From NCBI GenBank assembly GCA_001447805.1, contig CP013099.1, forward strand, positions 558,001-622,000: a DNA stretch of 64,000 nucleotides, given 5' to 3'. Below are positions 18,541 to 29,204 of the stretch, piece by piece; the stretch's first letter is position 1, and the number at the start of each line of letters is the position of its first letter. The position numbers were made by a program, and so were the translations under genes. Origin of the DNA: Candidatus Tenderia electrophaga (GTDB lineage: Bacteria; Pseudomonadota; Gammaproteobacteria; Tenderiales; Tenderiaceae). The notes beneath the pieces are model-generated. The model searched no databases and was not told where the DNA came from. It saw only the letters and a list, made by a program, of their open reading frames with translations.

Positions 18541-19419
18541 CTAGCGGCGCCGGCCGTCGATCCTGACCCAGTCTTCGAGTTGGGTGGGCGCATCCACGTC
18601 GAACCAGGTGCTGTAGCGCTCCGTGATTTGCGGCGCTTGTGCGGCAAGGATACCCGATAACACAATCCGGCCGCCAGGCTTGACCAGTTCGGCGAAGCGC
18701 GGCGCTAACTCCAGCAATGGGTTGGCGAGGATGTTGGCCAGGACCAGGTCCACCGGCTTGTCCTGGAACTGGCGCGGCAGTAGGGCGCTGATCTTGGCGC
18801 CGACGCCGTTGTTGGCGGCATTGTCGCGGGTCGCCAGTATGGCCTGGGGGTCGTGGTCCACCGCCGCAATATGGCGGGCGCCGAGCAGGGCCGCGGCAAT
18901 GGCCAGGATGCCCGAGCCGCAGCCGTAGTCGATGCATTCGAGATCCACGGGCGGGTGGGCGTCCAGCCATTGCAGGCACAGGGCGGTGGTGGGATGGGTG
19001 CCGGTACCGAAGGCCAGGCCCGGATCAAGCATGAGGTTGACGGCCGTGGGGTCCTCGGGGGTATGCCAACTGGGACAAATCCATAGCGTGTCGCCGCAGC
19101 GGATCGGTTTGAAGTTCTTCATCCAGGCCCGCTCCCAATCTTTTTCCTCTACCGGGTTGAGCTGGAATTCGGCCGGGGCCGCGTCTCCCAGGGCCGATTT
19201 CAATGCGGCGATGACAGCGGACATGTCGTCGGCGGCGTCGAACAGGCCGACGATGCGAGTGCGGTCCCACAGCTTGGTCTCGCCTGGGTCGGGCTCGAAC
19301 AAGGCTTGGTCGGCGCCGTCCTCGAAGGTGACGGCGGCCGCGCCCAGTTCACTGAGTAGATCGCTGATGTGCTCCGCCCGTTGCGGGTCGCTGTCGAATT
19401 TGAGTTGTAGCCAGGGCAT
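18541..19419 (-). CDS. prmA: Ribosomal protein L11 methyltransferase
   Basis: A 292-residue SAM-dependent enzyme that trimethylates ribosomal protein L11. The N-terminal substrate-recognition domain (MPWLQLKFDSDPQRAEHISD) is followed by the Rossmann methyltransferase fold, with GLAFGTGTHPTT, the SAM loop DYGCGSGILAIAA and the NILANPL catalytic-type motif. The length matches the family. It lies between accC (42 bases upstream) and the DUF3426 gene, probably in one transcript. Confidence 0.97.
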   Translation of the reverse strand: MPWLQLKFDSDPQRAEHISDLLSELGAAAVTFEDGADQALFEPDPGETKLWDRTRIVGLFDAADDMSAVIAALKSALGDAAPAEFQLNPVEEKDWERAWMKNFKPIRCGDTLWICPSWHTPEDPTAVNLMLDPGLAFGTGTHPTTALCLQWLDAHPPVDLECIDYGCGSGILAIAAALLGARHIAAVDHDPQAILATRDNAANNGVGAKISALLPRQFQDKPVDLVLANILANPLLELAPRFAELVKPGGRIVLSGILAAQAPQITERYSTWFDVDAPTQLEDWVRIDGRRR

Positions 19420-19461
19420 GGCGCGTCCTGAAGGGCGCGGGGCGAGGCGCCCCGCGCGATT

Positions 19462-20805
19462 TTATTTAAGGCCCAGCTTCTTTTCCAGATAGTGGATGCT
19501 GGTGCCGCCGGCGCGGAAGGCGGCATCGCGTACCAGGCGGCGGTGCAAGGGGATGTTGGTCTTGATGCCGTCCACCACCAGTTCGTCCAGGGCCGTGGCC
19601 ATGCGCGCCAGGGCCGAATCACGGGTGCTGCCGTGGGTGATCAGCTTGCCGATCATGGAGTCGTAGTAGGGCGGGACGATGTATCCGCTATAGATGTGGG
19701 AGTCCACCCGCACGCCGAGGCCGCCCGGGGCATGATAACTGGAGATGGTGCCGGGACAGGGCATGAAGTTGTCCGGGTCCTCGGCATTGATGCGGCATTC
19801 GACGGCATGGCCGTTGATGCGGATGTCTTCCTGGCGCAAGGACAGTTTTGCCCCGGCGGCGACGCACAGCTGCTCCTTGACCAGGTCGACACCGGTGATC
19901 ATCTCCGTGACCGGGTGTTCTACCTGCAGGCGGGTATTCATCTCAATGAAGAAGAATTCGCCCTTTTCATATAGGAATTCAAAGGTGCCGGCGCCGCGAT
20001 AGCCGATCTTGCGGCAGGCCTCGGCGCACACCTCGCCCATCTTGTTGCGCAGCTTGGCGCTGAGCCCGGGGGCGGGCGCCTCTTCGATGACCTTCTGGTG
20101 GCGGCGTTGCATGGAGCAGTCGCGCTCGCCCAGGTGGATGGCGTTGCCGTGGGTGTCGGCCATCACCTGGAACTCGATATGGCGCGGGTTTTCCAGGAAT
20201 TTTTCCATATAGAGCGTATCGTTGCCGAAGGCGTTGCCGGCCTCGACCCGGGTGAGCGTGATGGCGTGCAGCAGGGTGGCCTCGCTGTTGACCACGCGCA
20301 TGCCGCGGCCGCCGCCACCGCCGGCGGCCTTGATGATGACCGGGTAGCCGATGTCGCGCGCCAGGCGCAGGATCTCGTCAGTGTCATCGCCCAGCGGTCC
20401 GCCGGAGCCGGGTACGCAGGGCACGCCGCTGGCCTTCATGGCATTGATGGCGGAGATCTTGTCGCCCATCAAGCGGATGGTTTCGGGCTTGGGGCCGATG
20501 AAGACGAAGCCGCTTTCCTCGACCCGTTCGGCGAAGTCGGCGTTTTCGGAAAGAAAGCCGTAGCCGGGGTGTATGGCCACCGCATCGGTGACTTCCGCGG
20601 CGCTGATCAGGGCCGGAATATTGAGATAACTGTGGGTGGAATCGGCCGGACCGATGCAGACCGATTCGTCCGCCAGGCGCACATGCTTCAGGCCGCGGTC
20701 GGCGGTGGAGTGCACGGCCACGGTCTTGATGCCCAGTTCACGGCAGGCGCGCAGGATGCGCAGGGCGATTTCGCCGCGGTTTGCGATAACAACTTTCTCG
20801 AACAT
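19462..20805 (-). CDS. accC: Acetyl-CoA carboxylase, biotin carboxylase subunit
   Basis: A 447-residue ATP-grasp enzyme that carboxylates biotin on AccB in the first step of fatty acid synthesis. It starts [20 protein letters not shown] as in E. coli. It has the glycine-rich ATP loop ([13 protein letters not shown], about residues 160-172), the HIEFQV and [12 protein letters not shown] catalytic segments and the [13 protein letters not shown] motif. It follows accB by 64 bases in the aroQ-accB-accC order. Confidence 0.98.
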   Translation of the reverse strand: MFEKVVIANRGEIALRILRACRELGIKTVAVHSTADRGLKHVRLADESVCIGPADSTHSYLNIPALISAAEVTDAVAIHPGYGFLSENADFAERVEESGFVFIGPKPETIRLMGDKISAINAMKASGVPCVPGSGGPLGDDTDEILRLARDIGYPVIIKAAGGGGGRGMRVVNSEATLLHAITLTRVEAGNAFGNDTLYMEKFLENPRHIEFQVMADTHGNAIHLGERDCSMQRRHQKVIEEAPAPGLSAKLRNKMGEVCAEACRKIGYRGAGTFEFLYEKGEFFFIEMNTRLQVEHPVTEMITGVDLVKEQLCVAAGAKLSLRQEDIRINGHAVECRINAEDPDNFMPCPGTISSYHAPGGLGVRVDSHIYSGYIVPPYYDSMIGKLITHGSTRDSALARMATALDELVVDGIKTNIPLHRRLVRDAAFRAGGTSIHYLEKKLGLK

Positions 20806-20869
20806 AGATTTCTAAACCATTCCTTGAGCTGACGTGGTTGAGGGGATAACCCGGAAAGGTGTTCCGCAA

Positions 20870-21316
20870 TTACTCGATGACGAACAGCGGCTGGCCGTAT
20901 TCGATGGGCTGGCCGTTGTCCACCAGGATGGCGGCGATCTTGCCCGACTTGTCGGCATCGATGTGATTGAGCATCTTCATTGCTTCGATAATACACAGGG
21001 TGTCGCCGACGCTGACCTGCTGGCCGACTTCGACAAAGGGTTTGGCGCCCGGTGAGGGGGCACGATAAAAGGTGCCCACCATCGGGGAGGTGACTTCGTG
21101 TCCCGTGGGGACGGCGGGTTCCGGCGTCGCCGCCTCGGTGGCGGGCGCGGCGGCAGGTGCCGGAGCCGCTGCCGGCATGGCCGGCATTACCGGTGCCGGG
21201 GTTTGGGCCGAATAGCGGCTGATACGCACCGACTCCTCGCCTTCGTGGATCTCGATCTCGGCAACATCCGATTCTTCCAGTAATGCGATTAGGGCTTTGA
21301 TTTTACGTGTGTCCAT
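20870..21316 (-). CDS. accB: Acetyl-CoA carboxylase, biotin carboxyl carrier protein
   Basis: A 148-residue carrier. The biotinyl lysine is in [11 protein letters not shown] (near residue 114) within a C-terminal barrel domain. An Ala/Pro-rich linker (about residues 38-68) separates it from the N-terminal segment [16 protein letters not shown]. It works with accC, the next gene, and with carboxyltransferase subunits encoded elsewhere. Confidence 0.97.
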   Translation of the reverse strand: MDTRKIKALIALLEESDVAEIEIHEGEESVRISRYSAQTPAPVMPAMPAAAPAPAAAPATEAATPEPAVPTGHEVTSPMVGTFYRAPSPGAKPFVEVGQQVSVGDTLCIIEAMKMLNHIDADKSGKIAAILVDNGQPIEYGQPLFVIE

Positions 21317-21342
21317 GTCTGTAACCGTCGTTGTCAGTTGTT

Positions 21343-21780
21343 TTAGGTGATCTGGTCGATGGCCGCCTGCAAGGCCAGGTAGTAGCCTTTGGGCCCCAGG
21401 CCGCTGATCACGCCCTGCGCCAGGTCCGATAAATAGGAGCGGCGGCGAAACGCTTCACGGGCGTGGATATTCGATAGATGAATTTCAATAAATGGAATCC
21501 CGACTGCGCTCAGGGCGTCGCGGATGGCGACACTGGTGTGGGTGAAGGCGGCCGGGTTGATGATGATGAACTCGACCTTTTCGCCGGGCGCGTTCTGGAT
21601 CTTGGTCACCAGTTCGTGTTCGGCATTGCTCTGATAGCAGCTCAGGTGATGGCCCGCCTGCTGCGCAGCCTGGATCAGCTCGGCTTCGATGTCGGCCAGG
21701 CGCGTGGCGCCGTAGTGTTGGGGTTCGCGACTGCCCAGCAGGTTGAGGTTGGGGCCGTTAAGCACCAGGATGTTGGCCAT
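21343..21780 (-). CDS. aroQ: Type II 3-dehydroquinate dehydratase
   Basis: A 145-residue shikimate-pathway enzyme. The ATG at 21780 ([20 protein letters not shown]) is preceded by GAGG about 6 bases upstream and gives the family N-terminus; a start 5 codons earlier is possible. Motifs include the [10 protein letters not shown] loop, NPAAFTHTS and [11 protein letters not shown]. It lies 26 bases before accB, an order conserved in many proteobacteria. Confidence 0.97.
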   Translation of the reverse strand: MANILVLNGPNLNLLGSREPQHYGATRLADIEAELIQAAQQAGHHLSCYQSNAEHELVTKIQNAPGEKVEFIIINPAAFTHTSVAIRDALSAVGIPFIEIHLSNIHAREAFRRRSYLSDLAQGVISGLGPKGYYLALQAAIDQIT

Positions 21781-21983
21781 TGATGTCCTCGACATGTGCG
21801 CGTGATGGTCGATTGCCGTCCAGTGCGCGCCAGTTATTGTTGTACTTACACGAATGCGGCGCCGCCGGTGATTGGCGCGATTTTGTCATGTTAGTGTGGT
21901 TATTGTCCAGTTTTTGTCAAGCTGGCGTATGATCGCTGCAAATTGGCAGCATTTAACGACGATTGTCTCAAATGGGGCGAGGT

Positions 21984-22526
21984 CTAAATCAGCTTGCGAA
22001 TCTCCGCTTCTAACGTCTCCCGGTCCACTTCACCGTAGCGGATAAAGCGGATATTACCGGCTTGGTCGGTGACCACGGTATAGGGCAGGACGCCCATGTC
22101 GTTGCCGAGTTGTTCCGCCACCTCGATGGCGTCGCTGTCCCCCACCAAGACCGGGTAGTTGATGCTCATCTCCTGGGCGTATGCGCGTACCGGCTCCACA
22201 TCGTCCAGGGCGATACCGATGACCTGGAGGTTGTGATTGGCGTAATCCTGCTGCAATTCGATCAGGGCCGGGATCTCCCGCTTGCAGGGCGGGCACCACG
22301 TCGCCCAAAAGTTGATGACTTGCACCTTGCCCAGCCATTGCTCGCTGCGTTCGCGTACCCCGTCCAGGCCCAGCAGGCTGTAACTGGGCACGCGCAAACC
22401 AATCAGTTGCTGGGTATCGGCGGACGGTTCGGGCGGCTGGCGCAACATTTTGATGAAATAGTTGCCGCCCACGGCGCCGACTAAAAAGATAACCACGGCG
22501 CCAATGATGATCTGTTTGTTATTCAT
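21984..22526 (-). CDS. TlpA/ResA-like periplasmic thioredoxin
   Basis: A 180-residue protein. An N-terminal hydrophobic helix (IIIGAVVIFLVGAVGGNYF) anchors a thioredoxin-fold domain facing the periplasm. The active site is FWATWCPPCKREIPAL (near residue 80), followed by the AhpC/TSA-like strand QVIGIALDD and the cis-proline region GVLPYTVV. It probably reduces disulfides in exported proteins, for example during cytochrome c maturation. It follows dsbD by 15 bases, so DsbD is the likely electron donor. A di-haem cytochrome c is encoded at 58567-59616. Confidence 0.9.
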   Translation of the reverse strand: MNNKQIIIGAVVIFLVGAVGGNYFIKMLRQPPEPSADTQQLIGLRVPSYSLLGLDGVRERSEQWLGKVQVINFWATWCPPCKREIPALIELQQDYANHNLQVIGIALDDVEPVRAYAQEMSINYPVLVGDSDAIEVAEQLGNDMGVLPYTVVTDQAGNIRFIRYGEVDRETLEAEIRKLI

Positions 22527-22541
22527 GGCTGTCCTAGGTGT

Positions 22542-24461
22542 TTATAGATTGAGTGCCGCGCGGGCGTGGTGTTCGAAATCCTCGGCATCGAGAAAGCCCA
22601 TCAGGCGATAACGCGGTAGCTCCTGCGCGTCGGTGTCAAAGAATAGTATAGAGGGGGGGCCGAACAATCCAAACGCCTGCATCAGGGCCTGATCCTGGTT
22701 GTCATTCAGGGTGACGTCGGCCTGAAGTAAGACAGTGTCGGCAAGTGCCGCCTGGACCGTCGGGTCGGAAAAGGTCTCACGCTCCATCTCGATGCAGGAG
22801 ACGCACCAGTCGGCGTAGAAGTCCAGCATTACCGGCTTGCCCTGCGCGGCGGCCCGTTCCAGTTCCTGTTGCAGCCCGGCAAGCCCCTTGATCTGCTTGA
22901 ATTCCAGGCCGTGTTGCGTCGTACCGCGCTCGCCGTTGGCCGCCAGGCTCAGATTGGCCAGCGGCTGGAACATGTCCCGCGCCCCGCTGGAGGCGCCCAC
23001 CAGCAGCATGCCGCCGTAGATCAGCAGTACTACACCGACGCCCTTCCAGAGTTTGTGCCAGCCGCCGGCTTCGGGCTGGAGCCGTTCGAAGGCGCCCAGA
23101 TAAACGGCGCAGACCACCAGCAAAATACCCCACAGGGCCAGGCCCACAGCGGCGGGGATGATGCGTTCGATCAGCCAGATGGCGACGGCGATCAAGAGCA
23201 CGCCGAACACCGCCTTGACGGTGTGCATCCAGGGGCCCGCCTGGGGCATGAATTTCCCCGCCGAGGTGCCGATCAGCAGCAGCGGGATGCCCATGCCCAT
23301 GCTCAAGGCGAACAAGGCGGCGGCGCCCAATAGGGCGTCGCCGCTCTGGCCGATATAGATCAGCGCCCCGGCCAGCGGCGCCGCCATGCACGGGCCGACG
23401 ATCAGGGCCGAGAGAAAGCCCATAATGCCCACGCCGAAAAAGGTGCCACCACGCTGGCGGTTGCTGAGCTCGGCGAGTTTGCTCTGGATGCGTTGCGGCA
23501 TCTGCAGCTCGTAAAAACCGAACATGGACAGGGCCAGCAGCACAAAGATCAGACTGAAGCTGCCCAACACCCAGGGGTTCTGAAAGGCGGCCTGCAGATT
23601 GGCGCCGAACAGGCCGGCCATCAAGCCGGCCAGGGTGTAGGTCACCGCCATCGCCAGCACGTAGGTCAAGGACAGGGAAAAGGCGCGCCGCGTGGTGATG
23701 TCGCTGCCCTGGCCGGCGATGATGCTGGAGAGAATGGGGATCATGGGGAATACGCAGGGCGTGAAGGTGAGCAGCAGCCCCAGACCGAAGAAGCTCAGCA
23801 TGCTCAGCCACAGACTGTTCTCGGCCAGGCCGCGGGCGTAGCGGTCCTGTTCGGAGATGAAGCCAGCGCCGACCGCCGTCCGTTGCGGCGCCGCTGTCGT
23901 GGCCTCGGGCAGGCTCAGGGTGACCACCTGTTTCATGGGCGGATAGCAGAAGCCGGCGTCGGCGCAGCCCTGGTACTTGATCTCCAGGTCGATGTCGCCG
24001 GCGGCGCGCATGCTGCGCGCCAGGGGCAGGGCGGTCTCCACCTCGTGGTAGAACACCTCCATCAGGCCGAAGACCTCGTCCTGCTTCTCCTTGCCGCGCG
24101 GCAAGGCGAAGGGCTCGACCTTGACGCCCTCGGTATTCACGACTTCGAAGGCGAATTTATCGCGATATAAATAATAGCCATCGGCGACATCGAAGCGCAG
24201 TCGCAGGGTGTAAGGGTCCGCCACCTCGGTGCTGAGGATGAAGGCCTGGTCCGGCGGCAGAAAGCCGTTGTCGCTGCCGCCGAAGCCCAGTTTTTGGCCG
24301 AGGCCGGAGAGCTTGTCCAGCAGGCCCTGTTCTGGCTGCGCTTCGATGGTGACCGTGGTGGGGTCTTCCTCGGCATAGCTCGGCAGCAGGCTCAGCCAGC
24401 TCAGGAGCAACAGCGCCAGGCATAGGCGCCAGGCGGTCAGGGTCGGATTCGCAGGTCTCAC
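22542..24461 (-). CDS. dsbD: Thiol:disulfide interchange protein DsbD
   Basis: A 639-residue three-domain reductant carrier moving electrons from cytoplasmic thioredoxin to the periplasm. It has a signal peptide, an N-terminal alpha domain with its cysteines (KYQGCADAGFCYPP), eight membrane helices (about residues 210-470) with TPCVFP and GPCMAAPL cysteines, and a C-terminal thioredoxin domain with YADWCVSCIEME. The start is GTG, overlapping the cutA stop (GTGA). cutA-dsbD-thioredoxin form a compact operon. Confidence 0.97.
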   Translation of the reverse strand: MRPANPTLTAWRLCLALLLLSWLSLLPSYAEEDPTTVTIEAQPEQGLLDKLSGLGQKLGFGGSDNGFLPPDQAFILSTEVADPYTLRLRFDVADGYYLYRDKFAFEVVNTEGVKVEPFALPRGKEKQDEVFGLMEVFYHEVETALPLARSMRAAGDIDLEIKYQGCADAGFCYPPMKQVVTLSLPEATTAAPQRTAVGAGFISEQDRYARGLAENSLWLSMLSFFGLGLLLTFTPCVFPMIPILSSIIAGQGSDITTRRAFSLSLTYVLAMAVTYTLAGLMAGLFGANLQAAFQNPWVLGSFSLIFVLLALSMFGFYELQMPQRIQSKLAELSNRQRGGTFFGVGIMGFLSALIVGPCMAAPLAGALIYIGQSGDALLGAAALFALSMGMGIPLLLIGTSAGKFMPQAGPWMHTVKAVFGVLLIAVAIWLIERIIPAAVGLALWGILLVVCAVYLGAFERLQPEAGGWHKLWKGVGVVLLIYGGMLLVGASSGARDMFQPLANLSLAANGERGTTQHGLEFKQIKGLAGLQQELERAAAQGKPVMLDFYADWCVSCIEMERETFSDPTVQAALADTVLLQADVTLNDNQDQALMQAFGLFGPPSILFFDTDAQELPRYRLMGFLDAEDFEHHARAALNL

Positions 24462-24784
24462 GGTAGTTTACTGTTATCGTTAATCCAATCGAGATAGGCG
24501 GGCAGGCCGGCCTCTATTGGGACCGCCACGATCTCCGGGAGTTCATAGGGATGGAGGCTTTGCAACGCCTGTTCCAGGTCGGGGTAGGCGGCGCGACTGC
24601 ACTTGATGAGCAATACACACTCCGTGTCGGTTTCGATCTTGCCGCGCCATTCATACACCGATTCCACACCCTTGATGATATTGACGCAGGCCGCCAGGCG
24701 GCGCTCCACCAGCGCGCCGGCGATACGCCGTGCCGTGTCGGCGTCGGGACAGGTGTTGAGCACGATCAATTGTTCTGCAGTCAT
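24458..24784 (-). CDS. cutA: CutA divalent-cation tolerance protein
   Basis: A 108-residue cytoplasmic trimer-forming protein of ferredoxin-like fold. Recognisable stretches are NTCPDADTARRIAGALVERRLAACVN, the central VYEWRGKIETDTECVLLIK and the C-terminal HPYELPEIVAVPI. The ATG at 24784 gives the family start; a TTG three codons earlier is possible. cutA next to dsbD is a common pair, though the functional reason is unclear. Confidence 0.95.
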   Translation of the reverse strand: MTAEQLIVLNTCPDADTARRIAGALVERRLAACVNIIKGVESVYEWRGKIETDTECVLLIKCSRAAYPDLEQALQSLHPYELPEIVAVPIEAGLPAYLDWINDNSKLP

Positions 24785-24876
24785 GGCCGGCAAGATACCG
24801 GAAGCGGCCCGTCAGGGCAAAGGGCGGGTCGCCATGCGCGTGTTTCCCGTGTCCAAGCCGTGTAGAATGTCCTTCC

Positions 24877-25329
24877 ATGTTTTCCTTCCGCAGCTTGCTG
24901 GCACTGTTTCTCATCGTGCCGCTATTCGAGATCTACCTCTTGATCAAGGTGGGCGGCGTGATCGGCGCCATTCCGACCGTGTTCATGGTGGTTTTCACCG
25001 CCGTGGTGGGCGCCCTACTGCTGCGGCAACAGGGCTTTTCCGTGTTGGCGCGGGTGCAGGCGATGCTGGTCCGCGGCGAGATCCCGGCCATCGAGATCCT
25101 GGAAGGCGTGATGCTCTTGTTCGGCGGCGCCCTGTTGCTGACGCCGGGTTTTTTTACCGACACCATCGGTTTCATTTGTCTGATCACACCGCTGCGCCGG
25201 CGCATCATTTTATGGGCCTTGCGGCGCGGCATCATCGGCCCCGGTGACGGGCCGCCCCGGCGACCTCAGGGACCGCGCACCCTTGAGGGTGAATATTGGC
25301 GCGACAGGGATCGTAATGGTCGCGACTAG
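24877..25329 (+). CDS. fxsA: FxsA family membrane protein
   Basis: A 150-residue inner-membrane protein. Helices are LLALFLIVPLFEIYLLIKVG, IPTVFMVVFTAVVGALLLRQQ, and, after a short cytoplasmic segment, VMLLFGGALLLTPGFFTDTIGF. The DT-G pattern of the family is present, followed by a basic, Pro/Arg-rich tail. In E. coli the overproduced protein relieves phage T7 exclusion by F plasmid PifA; its native role is not known. Its position just upstream of groESL is conserved in gammaproteobacteria. Confidence 0.93.
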   Translation: MFSFRSLLALFLIVPLFEIYLLIKVGGVIGAIPTVFMVVFTAVVGALLLRQQGFSVLARVQAMLVRGEIPAIEILEGVMLLFGGALLLTPGFFTDTIGFICLITPLRRRIILWALRRGIIGPGDGPPRRPQGPRTLEGEYWRDRDRNGRD

Positions 25330-25338
25330 GCCACCCGC

Positions 25339-25395
25339 TTGACTCCGTCGTTCGAGTCACTATCATAGTTGGCACTCTTACAGGGGGAGTGCCAA
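25339..25395 (+). promoter_or_regulatory. groESL promoter with CIRCE operator
   Basis: TTGACT (25339-25344) and TATCAT (25361-25366) are spaced 16 bases. Immediately downstream lies TTGGCACTC-N9-GAGTGCCAA (25369-25395). This has the exact 9-9-9 geometry of CIRCE (consensus TTAGCACTC-N9-GAGTGCTAA), with one symmetrical change. It is the binding site of the heat-shock repressor HrcA, so groESL is expected to be HrcA-controlled here. Confidence 0.9.
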
Positions 25396-25446
25396 GAGCG
25401 GCGCTCCGAACTTCACAATTCAAAAACTTATCTGGAGATGACAGTA

Positions 25447-25737
25447 ATGAATATTCGTCCTTTGCACGATCGTGTCGTAATTCGTCGTATGGAAGAGGAG
25501 CGTACCACCGCTGCCGGGATCGTAATCCCCGATTCGGCCGCCGAAAAGCCCCAGCGCGGCGAAGTGATCGCCGTGGGCAACGGCAAGATCCTGGATAATG
25601 GTGAAAAGCGCGCCCTCGACGTCAAGGTGGGTGACAAGGTGCTGTTCGGCAAATACGCCGGCACCGACATCAAGGTCGAAGGCGAAGACCTGCTGGTGAT
25701 GCGCGAAGACGACCTGGTCGGTGTCATTGAGGGCTGA
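25447..25737 (+). CDS. groES: Co-chaperonin GroES
   Basis: A 96-residue lid subunit of the GroEL chaperonin. It starts [14 protein letters not shown] with GGAG eight bases upstream. The mobile loop ([19 protein letters not shown]) and the [18 protein letters not shown] roof/base segments are intact. The length is normal. It is co-transcribed with groEL, 58 bases downstream, behind a CIRCE-controlled promoter. Confidence 0.99.
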   Translation: MNIRPLHDRVVIRRMEEERTTAAGIVIPDSAAEKPQRGEVIAVGNGKILDNGEKRALDVKVGDKVLFGKYAGTDIKVEGEDLLVMREDDLVGVIEG

Positions 25738-25780
25738 ACGCCCAGGCACGGCTTGTTGCATAACAGATTCTAAATATTAA

Positions 25781-27437
<1,657 letters not shown>

Positions 27438-27534
27438 GCCGAGAAGTGTTGTAAGGGTCTAGCGACGCGGGCTATGTGTCAGAGGGAGAGTTTTTAGTGT
27501 CTCTTCCTCCCCGCAGAAATAGCCCTTAAGCAAT

Positions 27535-27584
27535 CCGGTGACGGGCGTTTGTCGAGCCCGTCACCGGTATCCCTCTAAGGGATA
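27535..27584 (+). terminator. Two tandem hairpins downstream of groEL
   Basis: CCGGTGACGGGC (27535-27546) pairs perfectly with 27556-27567 across a nine-base loop. It is followed directly by TATCCCT-CTA-AGGGATA (27568-27584). There is no T tract, so this is not a classic intrinsic terminator. It could protect the groESL message 3' end or act with Rho. Confidence 0.5.
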
Positions 27585-27589
27585 ACAGT

Positions 27590-28073
27590 GTCGGCTGTCT
27601 TCTTGGTCGGCCTCAATAAATAGATACGCATCTCGACGCTAGTGGTGTGTGTCCGGTCGTCCACCGGCAGGCTGGAGATTTCTTCAAGGAATCCATCAGA
27701 TCTGCTGCGGAGACGGTCCAATGTGCTTACAGAAATGTAAGGGCAATCTCGTCCAATGCAGAGCAGGCGGCACAGCTCGTCTGCTTGTCATTGCGTCCAT
27801 CGTGGTTACGCTGTGAAGGCGAGCCCGGCTTTTTCGTCACCCTCCTGACTATGACGGCCCGCGGGCGCGTCCTGAGCGGCGTTTTTTTCGGTCGGCGTCA
27901 AGATACCCTGGGCCTTGGCGGTCGGCGCGCTGGATCATACGCTGCCGAGTTGTTCCCAGCACCCTGGCGTTACGCGCTATTTCATGGCACACCATCCGCC
28001 TTTCGCCGGTTGAGATTGTGTGCCAGCACGTCAGCCCAGGCGAGTTTTATCAGCGTTTCGGTGCAACACGGAC
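27590..28073. other. Intergenic stretch downstream of groEL without a recognised gene
   Basis: About 480 bases separate the groEL hairpins from the end of pldA. An open frame of 149 codons on the plus strand (27647-28096) lacks a ribosome site, has irregular composition and no recognisable domain, and I do not believe it. I see no repeats, tRNA or phage-like sequence here. It could be decayed sequence. Confidence 0.4.
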
Positions 28074-28925
28074 TCAGATCCAGTCGGTCAGGATAATGCC
28101 CACGCTCAAGCGATTGCTGGAATCATCGTAGTCGATCAGATTTTCGCCGTAGCCATTAAAGTATTGCAGATAGCCGTTGAGGCGGTCGTGATAGATGGGA
28201 AAACTCCAGTCCAGCTGCATCGCGCCGCGGCTTTGCGCATCGAGGTTGTGGCGTAGGGTAACGCCGACGTTGTGTTGTCCCAGTTTGTATATCAGGCTGA
28301 GTTCGCCATGACCCATATAGTCGACAATATCCGGATTGTCGTCGTCATCACTGTCTTCCGGAATGCGCCACCAGGGTTTCAGGCTAACGGCGAGGTGCTC
28401 GCGTTCGAAAATGAAATTGACGTAGAGGCGGTTCCAACTGCGTGACAGGTTGCCGGTGCGACCGTTGGATTGATGTGACAGACCGACCAGATTGACGCGG
28501 TTTTGAAAGCCGAAGAATGTTCGCTCGCTGGGAACAAACAGGATGGCCTCGGGTTCGTGGTTGGTTTCGCGAAACGGTGAGGAGTTATCGCGTTGAAAGG
28601 CCTGCCAATAGGACTGTTGGGTATAACCGAAAAACAGATGGCCGCGCGCGCCGATAAGGTTACGCCACACCAGAAATTTCAGGCTGATTTGAAATTTTAC
28701 CTCCAGCCGGTCCAGTTGCTTTCCGCTGTTGTCGAAGGGCTGGTTGTTGGGTGAATCATTATAGCTTAGCGGTAGCAGATAGGTGGGTTTATGGGGGGTG
28801 AGGGTAAAGGGATTTGCCTGCGCCTTTTCTTCCCAGTTAAGCCGGTTTTGCAGCGGGCTGGTCTGTTGGCCCAGCGCTGGGGTGCACAACAACAGCATGA
28901 TTAATAAATACGTCAGATGAGACAT
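28074..28925 (-). CDS. pldA: Outer-membrane phospholipase A1
   Basis: A 283-residue outer-membrane beta-barrel enzyme that hydrolyses misplaced phospholipids in the outer leaflet. A signal peptide ends near PALGQQ. The catalytic His and Ser lie in GLSHQSNGRTGNLSRSWNRL (near residue 150), followed by the Asn, matching the OMPLA Asn-His-Ser triad. Alternating strands continue to the C-terminus. Calcium-dependent dimerisation is expected from the family. It is a single gene, with the tRNA about 100 bases upstream on the same strand. Confidence 0.93.
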   Translation of the reverse strand: MSHLTYLLIMLLLCTPALGQQTSPLQNRLNWEEKAQANPFTLTPHKPTYLLPLSYNDSPNNQPFDNSGKQLDRLEVKFQISLKFLVWRNLIGARGHLFFGYTQQSYWQAFQRDNSSPFRETNHEPEAILFVPSERTFFGFQNRVNLVGLSHQSNGRTGNLSRSWNRLYVNFIFEREHLAVSLKPWWRIPEDSDDDDNPDIVDYMGHGELSLIYKLGQHNVGVTLRHNLDAQSRGAMQLDWSFPIYHDRLNGYLQYFNGYGENLIDYDDSSNRLSVGIILTDWI

Positions 28926-29023
28926 GATGAGAATGCGAGACTATAGGTAACGTCAGTGTAACGCAAAGCGAGGCTTGGGCCGGATTTGAGCGATGTCACC
29001 TGCCTGTGAAGTGCTTGATGTGA

Positions 29024-29100
29024 TGGTGGGCCCACCAGGACTCGAACCTGGGACCAATGGATTATGAGTCCACTGCTCTAACCAACTGAGCTATAGGCCC
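29024..29100 (-). tRNA. tRNA with CAU anticodon, probably tRNA-Ile2
   Basis: The full cloverleaf is visible on the minus strand. The acceptor GGGCCTA pairs with TGGGCCC, followed by A and an encoded CCA. The D arm is AGCTCAGTTGGTTAGAGC, the anticodon loop CTCATAA, and the T arm CAGGTTCGAGTCCTG. CAU can be elongator Met or the Ile2 species whose C34 becomes lysidine. The TTGGTC variable region and GC-rich acceptor resemble E. coli tRNA-Ile2 more than tRNA-Met, but this is a judgement. Confidence 0.9.
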
Positions 29101-29153
29101 TTGATATGCAGCTGCGTAGTATAGCCCGCGTGACGGTGGCTCGCCAGCCTGAC

Positions 29154-29188
29154 AAAAAAACACCCGTCGCGGCATTGCCGGACGGGTG
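29154..29188 (-). terminator. Rho-independent terminator of rpoD
   Basis: On the minus strand CACCCGTC (29188-29181) pairs with GACGGGTG (29168-29161) around a CGGCA/TGCCG inner stem, followed by seven T residues. It lies about 17 bases past the rpoD stop. Confidence 0.92.
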
Positions 29189-29204
29189 GCTGTGGTGCTG
29201 TTTG

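Noticed and set aside
27647-28096. 149-codon plus-strand frame between groEL and pldA
   Set aside because: No ribosome site, irregular composition and overlap with the end of pldA; no recognisable domain.
29024-29100. Elongator tRNA-Met
   Set aside because: The CAU anticodon allows it, but the acceptor stem and TTGGTC variable region look more like tRNA-Ile2. Not excluded.
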